17,058 nucleotides of DNA. Origin: Chloroflexi bacterium RBG_13_53_26. Lineage in GTDB: Bacteria; Chloroflexota; Dehalococcoidia; UBA2247; RBG-13-53-26. A program made the position numbers and the translations under genes. The stretch's first letter is position 1. Every line of letters begins with the position of its first letter. Positions 8,053 to 14,989 of the stretch are shown piece by piece. The notes beneath the pieces were generated by a model that ran no database searches, had not been told where the DNA came from, and saw only the letters and a program-made list of their open reading frames with translations. The stretch covers positions 1 through 17,058 of the forward strand of contig MGMW01000045.1 in assembly GCA_001795035.1 (NCBI GenBank). Reading direction: 5' to 3'.

Positions 8053-8387
8053 GACTAACTCGCAGTCTTCCGCCTAACGGAACCTAGGCGAATCTATCTG
8101 ATGCAATCCAGAAACCGTGCCCTAGTATAACACTTCTCCCGACGGTTCCGGTTATAGAATCAGAGCAGATGGCAGGATGGGCCCGCAGCCACAACTTGAC
8201 TGAGGCCGCCTATTCTCTACGATAAGGTGTGCGGGAGGCGGTTTCGGAACTTAAGTAGGCAGCGGTTGTCTCAAAGCCACGGTGACTCCGGTTTGCGGAT
8301 GGATCCTGGGAAACCGCTTTAGCCACCAATCAGTAGAGGGCGGTTCACGAGACGCCCCCTACATGCTTCTCAATTCAAGGCAGATGT
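8053..8387. other. 335-base gap between membrane receiver and kinase genes
   Basis: All flanking genes run on the minus strand. A minus-strand TATACT (complement of 8124-8129) is a possible -10 for the kinase, without a good -35. CGCCTA (8071-8076) and TAGGCG (8085-8090) form an inverted repeat in the kinase leader. Several CCGCCT/AGGCGG and AACCGC/GCGGTT arms (8206-8345) could fold, but they match no riboswitch class I can name. Confidence 0.4.
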
Positions 8388-8912
8388 CTATGAAGCCAAG
8401 GCTGCCACAGGCATAAATCGTTCCCCTCTGCTCACAACCCTGATGCCATTCACCAGGTCCGGACCAGCATTCCTCTTGGGGAGGAAGCCTAACGCACCAG
8501 CCTGGCTGCTAGCCACCACGTTTTCTTCTTCATCGTACTGGGTCAATATCAAGACCTTGGCCGGTTGACCTTCAGCCCTTATCCGACTGGTGGCCTCCAG
8601 TCCATTCATGACTGGCATCCTTAGATCCATGAGCACAACGTCAGGAGAAAGCTGGCTTACCTTCTCTAATGCTTCCTGTCCATTCGCCGCCTCTCCAACC
8701 ACTAGCATATCCTTCTGTAGACCCAGTAATGCACGAATGCCGTCTCTGACTACGGCATGATCATCCACTACCAGCACCTTGATTCTCCTGCGCGCCTCAC
8801 GTAGGAGTAGGAGCTGTGTTGTGCCACCTAGATTCAGATACCAGACTAATGCTAATGGCAAGAGTAGAAAGAGTGCTGCCAATGCCAAAAACACTATGCT
8901 CTCCCATCCCAT
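8388..8912 (-). CDS. Membrane-anchored HTH-less receiver protein
   Basis: This 174-residue protein starts with one strongly hydrophobic helix (residues ~5-28, ending VWYLNLGG). A short linker with basic REARRR follows at ~38-43, then a complete NarL-type receiver (~44-160) with Asp50/Asp51, phospho-acceptor Asp96, Thr124 and Lys146. It ends right after the receiver, so there is no DNA-binding domain. The positive charges after the helix suggest the receiver faces the cytoplasm. The ATG at 8912 is well supported: AGGAGG lies seven bases upstream, so the helix is truly part of the protein. It is the first minus-strand gene of the signalling block, 335 bases before the kinase. The receiver is close to that at 4950-5612, a likely paralogue with a different N-terminus. 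Function is unknown; it may compete for phosphate from the kinase or tether a partner at the membrane. Confidence 0.85.
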   Translation of the reverse strand: MGWESIVFLALAALFLLLPLALVWYLNLGGTTQLLLLREARRRIKVLVVDDHAVVRDGIRALLGLQKDMLVVGEAANGQEALEKVSQLSPDVVLMDLRMPVMNGLEATSRIRAEGQPAKVLILTQYDEEENVVASSQAGALGFLPKRNAGPDLVNGIRVVSRGERFMPVAALAS

Positions 8913-9081
8913 TTTGGCACCTCCTACAAAGTATCGTTAGTCACAGAGCAATTGCTGGGTACGTGCCCAGGCTATGCACTCTGGCAACTATCTTCGCAGA
9001 TTACGGGGAGCTGCACAATGGAACAACAGCCTCCTACTGCAGGTACACCCCACACCAATTTTGCACAAAAAAGACTCTAGT

Positions 9082-9110
9082 TTGACCCACAAAACGTTAC
9101 TCACTATCAG
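9082..9110 (+). promoter_or_regulatory. Possible sigma-70-type promoter (distal)
   Basis: TTGACC (9082-9087) and TATCAG (9105-9110) are separated by 17 bases. The -35 is near consensus and the -10 matches four of six. It points toward the flavoprotein at 9484, with a ~370-base leader that would include the foldable segment 9116-9161. Confidence 0.35.
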
Positions 9111-9115
9111 CGCTA

Positions 9116-9161
9116 GATGGTACTCCGTGCTCGGTGGTGATGGAGTATCGTACGAGCCATC
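9116..9161 (+). other. Foldable segment, possible structured leader
   Basis: GATGG (9116-9120) can pair with CCATC (9157-9161) and TACTCC (9121-9126) with GGAGTA (9142-9147). A further GCTCG (9129-9133) matches CGAGC (9153-9157), giving an alternative or pseudoknot pairing. No known RNA family is recognised. Confidence 0.3.
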
Positions 9162-9293
9162 TTGATGCCCGATTCCGTTTCCTGATGGGTACCCATTCCT
9201 AACACCACCGGCCAGAGCTTAGCCATCATCCCGTCCGTCTTGTCCCGCAGCATTTGAACTTCACCAGCTCAGTTTCTGTTGAACATGTTGAAC

Positions 9294-9323
9294 TTGACAG
9301 CGGGGCAACGATACAAATATCAT
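9294..9323 (+). promoter_or_regulatory. Sigma-70-type promoter for the first flavoprotein gene
   Basis: A perfect TTGACA (9294-9299) and TATCAT (9318-9323, five of six) are spaced by 18 bases. They lie about 160 bases before the GTG start at 9484. The -35 is directly preceded by a repeated GTTGAAC (two copies, two bases apart, around an AACATGTT palindrome at ~9279-9294), a plausible operator. Confidence 0.6.
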
Positions 9324-9483
9324 GGCGGAGCAGGCCACTGGGGGGTGGGATTGCCCTGCAGGTTCATTAACGTAGATCATTTGCTGTAACGGTCGTCACC
9401 AGGCAGGGACTGTCTCGAACATCTCCTCGGTCTTTGTTATCCATTACATCTATTATGCAAATCTTTAAGGAGGGCGAACAACC

Positions 9484-10953
9484 GTGGCAGAGTCTTATGA
9501 TGTGATTGTCGTTGGAGCCGGATTTGGTGGCAGCTCATGTGCAGCGCTGTTGGCCAAGCGGGGAATGAAGGTACTACTCCTGGAGAAGAACGCCAAGGCT
9601 GGTGGAAAGGCGATGGCCTTTTCCAAGGGGGGATTCACCTATACGGCCTGGGTGGTGATTGCTGCCCCCACCATGGACAATCGGTTCGAGGCCGTACTCA
9701 AAGAACTGGGTATGGAGGGGAAGGTGGAGCTGGTGGCGCCGGGTATTCAGGGGAGTATGTTCAGGCAGTCAGCAGGAAGATACGTGGTGGGACCTCAAGA
9801 TCCAACCCCGGACCCCAACAAGATATTCGACTGGCTCGAAGTGCCGGAGGCAGAGAGAGCAGATGCCCTGAATCTGTTGGCGGAGTTGACGCTGATGACG
9901 CCACAGGATATCGCCAAACTGGATGACATCAGCTACGGCGAGTGGCTGAGCCAGCGGAAGATAAACAAGGGACTTTACAGCTTTCTGATCAGTCTGGTCT
10001 CTGATGGCTGCTTTGTGCTGCCGGTGGACGCAGTGGCGGCCTCGGAGGGCATCACCGTGGTTCAGCAGATGTTCCTCCGCGGCGGAGGGGTCTTCTGCAA
10101 GGGGGGCATAGGGCGGGTGGCAGAGACCTATGCCGAGTCGGTGGAGACGTTTGGCGGAAAGACGATCCTACGCTGCAGGGTGGAGAAGATTGAAGTCGAG
10201 GATGGCAAGGTCACCGGAGTGGTAACTGAGAAGGGCACATTCCACGCTCCGATTGTGGTGAGCAATGCTGGCATTCAACCCACGGTACTCAAGCTGGTAG
10301 GCGAGAAGCACTTCGATAAGGGCTACGTGAACTATGTGAAGGACCTGGTGCCGTCGCTGGCATTCCTGGGTGCCCGCTATTTCCTGAACAAGGAAGTGAT
10401 CAAGAACGTACCCTTCGGTGCCATATTCACTACTGAGAGTGCCTGGAGCATTGACAAGTGGCTCAAGGCGAAGACTGGTCAGATCCCTGAGGACATGACT
10501 GTGTGGTTTGAGGTTCCCTCCAACTATGACCCCGGCGCGGCTCCAAAGGGCAAGCAGATCGTGTTGACTGGATTCCTTGGCCCTGAGGATCCCAAGTTGA
10601 CTGAGAAGGACCTCAAGCCATGGTTGGACAAGGGGGATGAAGTGATGTTCAAGGCCTTCCCCGATCTGCAGGCTGCTATTGAATCTAAGGAATATGTCAC
10701 CGCCCGCGAGGTCTCTATCCTGACGCGCGATTCGGTGTTGCCTGGGGTAGGTGGGGAGTGCATTGGCCTGGGCCAGGTTGTCGGCCAAGGCGGCGCCCAC
10801 AAACCATCGACTAAGGCACCGATAAGGGGACTTTTCTATGTGGGATGTGATGCTGGCGGCATTGGGGTAGGCACTCAGCAGGCAACGGACTCTGGGATGA
10901 AAGTGGCCGATGAAGTACTACGGTACCACCGTGTGCGGAAGGCCACCGTGTAA
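9484..10953 (+). CDS. FAD-dependent phytoene-desaturase-like oxidoreductase (single, type C)
   Basis: This 489-residue flavoprotein has an N-terminal FAD-binding Rossmann motif (VVGAGFGG, residues 9-16), Glu34 for the ribose, and the AGGKA segment after it. A C-terminal FAD motif (RGLFYVGCDAGGIGVGTQQATDSG) also fits the phytoene dehydrogenase/amine-oxidase fold. The family oxidises, reduces or isomerises C-C bonds of hydrophobic molecules. No signal peptide or membrane segment is seen. The GTG start at 9484 has AAGGAGG about ten bases upstream. It is shorter than, and clearly diverged from, the four downstream flavoproteins, and it lacks their GPNG variant of the Rossmann loop. It sits alone between its own promoter and the promoter of the A1-B1 pair. 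The substrate is unknown and carotenoid work is not implied, since no phytoene synthase or other terpenoid gene is nearby. Confidence 0.88.
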   Translation: MAESYDVIVVGAGFGGSSCAALLAKRGMKVLLLEKNAKAGGKAMAFSKGGFTYTAWVVIAAPTMDNRFEAVLKELGMEGKVELVAPGIQGSMFRQSAGRYVVGPQDPTPDPNKIFDWLEVPEAERADALNLLAELTLMTPQDIAKLDDISYGEWLSQRKINKGLYSFLISLVSDGCFVLPVDAVAASEGITVVQQMFLRGGGVFCKGGIGRVAETYAESVETFGGKTILRCRVEKIEVEDGKVTGVVTEKGTFHAPIVVSNAGIQPTVLKLVGEKHFDKGYVNYVKDLVPSLAFLGARYFLNKEVIKNVPFGAIFTTESAWSIDKWLKAKTGQIPEDMTVWFEVPSNYDPGAAPKGKQIVLTGFLGPEDPKLTEKDLKPWLDKGDEVMFKAFPDLQAAIESKEYVTAREVSILTRDSVLPGVGGECIGLGQVVGQGGAHKPSTKAPIRGLFYVGCDAGGIGVGTQQATDSGMKVADEVLRYHRVRKATV

Positions 10954-10973
10954 GGTTAATTCTGGGAATCGGG

Positions 10974-11003
10974 TTGATAACAGGTCACTTGATTTGGTAT
11001 AGT
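10974..11003 (+). promoter_or_regulatory. Sigma-70-type promoter of the A1-B1 pair
   Basis: TTGATA (10974-10979) and TATAGT (10998-11003) are spaced by 18 bases, starting 20 bases after the previous stop codon. The -10 region and what follows resemble the promoter before A2 (CACTT..TT.. then TATAGT, then ..TTAG..TTGC), indicating common descent. The leader to the A1 start is ~174 bases. Confidence 0.6.
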
Positions 11004-11126
11004 GGCGACAATTAGTATTGCGCAAAATATATTTCCTGGGGAGCGCATTCTGTCAGTGATGGCGCTTGCTTCTTCTCTGTTGGTTGTCCTGCGGAGGGGA
11101 CCTCTGAGATGCCTCTGCCCCGTTGA

Positions 11127-11149
11127 GCCTCTGAGAGAGAGGCCTTTTT
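11127..11149 (+). terminator. Terminator-like hairpin inside the A1 leader (possible attenuator)
   Basis: GCCTCT (11127-11132) pairs perfectly with AGAGGC (11138-11143) around a five-base loop and is followed by C and five T residues (11145-11149). It lies between the A1 promoter and the A1 start, 29 bases before the ATG. Two more CCTCTG copies just upstream (~11101 and ~11112) could compete for the AGAGG arm, as in an attenuator. No matching hairpin is seen in the A2 leader. Confidence 0.5.
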
Positions 11150-11177
11150 GATAGCAGTCTGAGTCAGGAGGTGGGTT

Positions 11178-12884
11178 ATGGCCCGAATAAGTTACGACGT
11201 TGTTGTCGTCGGCGGCGGCCCCAATGGACTGGGGATAGCGGCCTATCTGGCGAAGTGTGGGGTGAAGGTTTGTGTTGTCGAGGCCAGGACGGAGATCGGT
11301 GGAGGCTGTGAGACCATCGAGCCGATACCGGGCTTCAGGATCGAGCCTCACGCCGCTTTCAACTATGCTGGTGCCTCGCCGGCGTGGGAGCAGTTGGAAC
11401 TGGGGAAGTATGGTCTCAGGGTAGTTCCCTGTGACATCTGGGGCGCTGCCGTCAGCTCCGACCTTAAGCGAGTCACCGTCGGTGGCCGCTGGAACAAGCA
11501 GGTGGTAAGAGAGTCCATGCTCATGTGGGGTGAGGACGTGGCCGCCCAGACGGAAGGACTCTACGAGATTATGGAATCGCCTGAGTGCAGAGAGTTCCTG
11601 AGGTCAATCTACTGGACGCCGCCGCTCCCAGAGGGGTACAGCCGCGAGCCCAAGGATCTGCCCTGGGTGAAGGCGATCAAGAAGGTGCCACTGCTGAGCC
11701 TGGTATACGACGATAGCTGGCTGGAGATGTCCACACTGGACATCACTAACATACTGACCACGACGGAGGCCCAGAAGGTGGGCCTTTGCATTGCAGCCTG
11801 GGACAGCGGTCCCGGATTCCTGTCGAAGGGGATGGGCATTGTTGGGGCTGCCATCACCTTCCTGATAATGTATTCCTCGGGCGTTTTCCTGGGAGGGATG
11901 CATTCCTATGCCCACGCAACGATGCGGGCGGCCCTGGCCCACGGGGCCACTTTCTACACCAACTCCCCGGTGGAGGAGATCATAGTAGAGGATGGCGAGG
12001 CAAAGGGCGTGCGAGTAGGTGGGAAGGGGCCGATGGCCGACAAGGTCATCTGGGCCGAGAGGGCGGTGATCAGCGACACCCATGTCAAAGAGACCTTTCT
12101 CAAGCTGATCGACAAGAAGCACCTTGATCGAGGCTTCTACCAGAAGGTGAAGGATATCAACCTCAACGGCGGCAGTCTGATGAAGGTGGACATGATCGTA
12201 AAAGAACTGCCGCGGTTCAAAGGCAAGGCAGGGGAGTTCATGGACAAGCACCCAGGTGTTGGGACCGTCTTTCCCGTTGACCGCCTGGATGTGTTGACGA
12301 ACCACCGCAAAGCGGTCGACGCGGAGTTCAGATTCCCGCGGTTCGGCAAGGATGAAGTCGTCCTACGCACCCTGCGCTCATCCATCTATGATCCCACCAG
12401 GTGCCCTCCTGGATATCACACCATCTATAACTTCTGGCCGCTGCCGGTTCCTGAGTACTACGTAGGAGGTATCGAGAACTATAACAAGCATAAGGAAGAA
12501 CAGGTCGAGGGCATGCTCGAGATGTACCGCGAGTACTGCACCAACATGGGTGATGACAACATTGTGGCTAAGTTCGCCATGACACCGTTGGACTCCTCTT
12601 TCAGGAACATGGGCTTTGTGGGTGGCAACTGGGAAGGGATCAGGCCCTGCGATGACCAATGGTGTGACAGGAGGCCGGTGCCGGAGTGCGGCAGATACAG
12701 GACCCCCATAGACAGGCTGTATCTGGTCAATCAGACATCTTACCCGGGTGGCCTAGCCCTGATGGCGGTGCCGTACAACCTGATGCATATCTTGATCGAA
12801 GACCTGGATCTGAAGCCGGGTGGATGGTGGTACCCCTCGCCTTACTATGTCTCGGACAAGAAGGTCAGTAGCGGCGATGTCTAG
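11178..12884 (+). CDS. FAD-dependent oxidoreductase, type A copy 1 (COG1233/PYROXD2-like)
   Basis: This 568-residue flavoprotein carries the FAD-binding loop GGGPNG (12-17), Glu35 at the end of the second strand, and the GGGCET stretch. The C-terminal FAD-contact region (RTPIDRLYLVNQTSYPGG) is of the PYROXD2/phytoene-dehydrogenase kind. The type A mark is a block DQW...RPVPE..RYRTPI (~12655-12715) and a tail rich in aromatic residues (GGWWYPSPYY), shared with the gene at 14990. It has no signal peptide. The ATG at 11178 follows AGGAGGTG. It is 30 bases upstream of B1, so the two are co-transcribed and their products may form a complex, by inference. Reaction and substrate are not known; family members handle double bonds in lipophilic compounds. 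Confidence 0.88.
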   Translation: MARISYDVVVVGGGPNGLGIAAYLAKCGVKVCVVEARTEIGGGCETIEPIPGFRIEPHAAFNYAGASPAWEQLELGKYGLRVVPCDIWGAAVSSDLKRVTVGGRWNKQVVRESMLMWGEDVAAQTEGLYEIMESPECREFLRSIYWTPPLPEGYSREPKDLPWVKAIKKVPLLSLVYDDSWLEMSTLDITNILTTTEAQKVGLCIAAWDSGPGFLSKGMGIVGAAITFLIMYSSGVFLGGMHSYAHATMRAALAHGATFYTNSPVEEIIVEDGEAKGVRVGGKGPMADKVIWAERAVISDTHVKETFLKLIDKKHLDRGFYQKVKDINLNGGSLMKVDMIVKELPRFKGKAGEFMDKHPGVGTVFPVDRLDVLTNHRKAVDAEFRFPRFGKDEVVLRTLRSSIYDPTRCPPGYHTIYNFWPLPVPEYYVGGIENYNKHKEEQVEGMLEMYREYCTNMGDDNIVAKFAMTPLDSSFRNMGFVGGNWEGIRPCDDQWCDRRPVPECGRYRTPIDRLYLVNQTSYPGGLALMAVPYNLMHILIEDLDLKPGGWWYPSPYYVSDKKVSSGDV

Positions 12885-12914
12885 AGGGGTCAGTTCAAAG
12901 AAGGAGGCAGAGTG

Positions 12915-14600
12915 ATGAAGACGCGCTTCGAGTACAAGAACGAGGGTATGGAGAGCGGCTACGGCAAGATTGTGCACCCGGTGATGCCGAATAAGCTGGA
13001 ATGCGACGTGGCGGTGATCGGGGCCGGGCCCAATGGCCTAACCACGGCTGCTTATCTGGCGAAGGCCGGTTTGAAAGTCATTCTTCTGGAGAGAAGGGGT
13101 GAGATAGGTGGAGGGCTAGCTACCGAGGAGATCCTCTACCCGTGTCACTATGCCAATACTCATGCTATGTATCACCTGATGGTGGATTACCTGCCGATGA
13201 CGAAGGACTTCAACTTCAGCGAGAGAGGCCTTCTCTGGATCTATCCGAATGCTCAAACCGGCATGATCTTCAAGGACAGGAGATCGCTTCTGCTGCACCG
13301 GATGCAGGACTGTGCCTATGACTCTATCCTGAGGTGGTCTGAGGAAGACGCCAACAAGTTTGCCGACTGGATTAGGGTCATCAACAGGATGATGGATGAG
13401 ATACTGGCCCCCGGCACCTATGTGCCACCGATGCCCTCGCTGGATCTGGTGGTGAAGACGCAGAAGACGAAGCTGGGGCAGGAGTTTCTGGAGATGATGG
13501 AGAAATCTCCCTACGAGTCTGTTACTGAGACCTTCAAACATCCCAAGGTGAGGGCACTCTTCCTCTATGTTGCCTGTATGTGGGGTCTTGATCCCACGGA
13601 GACGGGGGCATTTCTCTTCCCGCTGATGATATGGATCTCCATGCACAAGCGACAGTGCTACGGCGGATCACACAAGATGGCGAGCCTGTTCGGCAAGGAC
13701 ATAGTGACCAACGGCGGCCTGATACTGGAGAACGCCGAGGTGGTCAAGATCAATGTGGAGAATGGCAAGGTGGGCGGTGTGGTGTTGTTCGATGGGACGG
13801 TGATCAAAGCCAAGGCGGTAGCATCGACGCTCGACCCGCAGAGCACATTCATCAGACTGGTCGGTGAGAGCAACATTGCTCCCACGCTGGCGGAGCGGTG
13901 CAAGACCTGGAAGTATGACAAGTGGAGCCTGTGGACCATGCACATTGCCACCGAGAAACCACTGGAGTATGACGTTGTAGACGATCCCAGGATCAATGAG
14001 TCCCTGATGAATATCATGGGGTTCGAGAACGAGGATGAGGTGCTGAAGTTTTTCACCGATGTCAGAGCAGGGAAACTGGACCATATCGGTGGCCATGCTA
14101 CCTGTGAGACTCTGTATGATCCCACGCTGGTGGACATACCCGGCCATCATGTGTCCAAGTTCCAGTTCCCCGCCCCGTATGATCTGGACGGCAAGGCTGA
14201 GAACTGGGAGAAGAAGAAAAAGGAGATCGAGCACAGGGTCCTCGATCTGTGGTTGAGCCATCTGAAGGACTTCACCAGAAAGGATATCATTGCCTACTCC
14301 AGTGAGTCGCCGGTGGATATCGAGAGAAGAATCCCCTGCATGGTGAAGGGGGCGATAAAGCACGGTGACTATAACATATTGCAGATGGGCTATAACCGGC
14401 CGGACGAGACGTGTTCGACCACAAGGACACCTATTGCCGGGCTATATGTCTGTGGAGCTTCGACGTATCCTGGTGGCATGGTGACCGGTGGGCCAGCATA
14501 CATTGCCAGCAGTGCCATTGCCGAGGATATGGGGGCCAAGAAGTGGTGGAAGACGCCCCAGTTCATCACAAAGTACGTTGAAACATATCTCAAAGATTGA
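12915..14600 (+). CDS. FAD-dependent oxidoreductase, type B copy 1 (COG1233/PYROXD2-like)
   Basis: This 561-residue flavoprotein has an N-terminal extension of ~30 residues before the FAD loop (GAGPNG, 36-41), which type A lacks. Typical segments follow: GGGLATEEILYPCHYANTHAMYH, a central region with WGLDPTETGAFLFP, and a C-terminal RTPIAGLYVCGASTYPGGMVTGGP. The ATG at 12915 is chosen because AAGGAGG lies seven bases before it; a GTG at 12912 in the same frame would add one residue. It begins 30 bases after A1. The partial gene at the right edge shares the ATEEIL(Y/F)PC.Y.N.HA.YH..VDY.P segment and the extension, marking it as a second type B copy. Proteins A and B may work as partners or do successive steps; this is inference. 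Confidence 0.88.
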   Translation: MKTRFEYKNEGMESGYGKIVHPVMPNKLECDVAVIGAGPNGLTTAAYLAKAGLKVILLERRGEIGGGLATEEILYPCHYANTHAMYHLMVDYLPMTKDFNFSERGLLWIYPNAQTGMIFKDRRSLLLHRMQDCAYDSILRWSEEDANKFADWIRVINRMMDEILAPGTYVPPMPSLDLVVKTQKTKLGQEFLEMMEKSPYESVTETFKHPKVRALFLYVACMWGLDPTETGAFLFPLMIWISMHKRQCYGGSHKMASLFGKDIVTNGGLILENAEVVKINVENGKVGGVVLFDGTVIKAKAVASTLDPQSTFIRLVGESNIAPTLAERCKTWKYDKWSLWTMHIATEKPLEYDVVDDPRINESLMNIMGFENEDEVLKFFTDVRAGKLDHIGGHATCETLYDPTLVDIPGHHVSKFQFPAPYDLDGKAENWEKKKKEIEHRVLDLWLSHLKDFTRKDIIAYSSESPVDIERRIPCMVKGAIKHGDYNILQMGYNRPDETCSTTRTPIAGLYVCGASTYPGGMVTGGPAYIASSAIAEDMGAKKWWKTPQFITKYVETYLKD

Positions 14601-14611
14601 AGTCGAAGTGT

Positions 14612-14648
14612 GCTATCTTCTCGTGGGTTCTTGCGACAAGAACATAGC
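14612..14648 (+). terminator. Hairpin after B1, weak terminator candidate
   Basis: GTTCTTG (14627-14633) and CAAGAAC (14637-14643) form a perfect seven-pair stem with a three-base loop, flanked by GCTAT (14612-14616) and ATAGC (14644-14648) that can add an outer stem. It starts 11 bases after the B1 stop codon. No U-tract follows, so intrinsic termination is doubtful; it may stabilise the mRNA end. Confidence 0.4.
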
Positions 14649-14773
14649 TTCCTGCGAAATACGGTACCGTGTAACATAATCCGTGCTTGATTGAACCATC
14701 AGGTCAAGAACGTCCGTGCCTAGACAGCCAGATCTTTTGACGTTTTGCGGGAAGTTCCAGGAACACTACTGAC

Positions 14774-14804
14774 TTGACAGTAGACCACTTTGTTGTGATA
14801 TAGT
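14774..14804 (+). promoter_or_regulatory. Sigma-70-type promoter of the A2-B2 pair
   Basis: A perfect TTGACA (14774-14779) and TATAGT (14799-14804) are spaced by 19 bases, a little long. The -10 and flanks resemble the A1 promoter. The leader to the A2 start is ~185 bases. Confidence 0.55.
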
Positions 14805-14989
14805 AGCAAAACTTAGCGTTGCATAAACGTATTGTGTCTTATGTAGATTAGAAGCAGGGTAACCTTTTGTCGGATCAACCAAGGTAGCCAAATTGAATTA
14901 CCAGCAAGAGTGAAGGTAGTTTCATATCTTGTGGCGGGTAGAGCTATTCCACAACGCGGTAGTCTATTCTAAAGGAGAGGAGATCAAGT

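Larger units (their letters stand above)
8913..9483. other. 571-base intergenic region between divergent signalling and flavoprotein genes
   Basis: This holds two possible plus-strand promoters (9082-9110 and 9294-9323), a foldable segment at 9116-9161 and a long leader before the first flavoprotein gene. A small CTGGG/CCCAG hairpin lies at 8955-8970. In the leader, CCCTGC (9354-9359) and GCAGGG (9403-9408) could pair. Short open frames here (8816-9085, 8974-9165) have no family features or ribosome sites, and I call no gene. Confidence 0.45.
14601..14989. other. 389-base gap between the two A-B pairs
   Basis: The left part holds the B1 hairpin, the middle the A2 promoter (14774-14804), and the right a ~185-base A2 leader in which I see no terminator hairpin. 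Nothing else codes here. Confidence 0.6.

Noticed and set aside
8200..8345. GC-rich arms resembling a cobalamin or c-di-GMP riboswitch on either strand.
   Set aside because: No B12-box or GEMM core could be matched; the arms are short with long loops.
11096..11125. CTGAGATG after a GGGG run in the A1 leader, reminiscent of a thiamine pyrophosphate riboswitch.
   Set aside because: The rest of the conserved core (the CCTGAT...TAAT...GCG.AGGGA part) is missing, and the repeats are better explained as alternative arms of the attenuator-like hairpin.
11604..12305. Long open frame antisense to A1 (233 codons), and similar ones at 10168-10800 and 13668-14363.
   Set aside because: They lie wholly inside well-supported flavoprotein genes, show no family features, and are composed as expected from the reverse reading of GC-rich codons.
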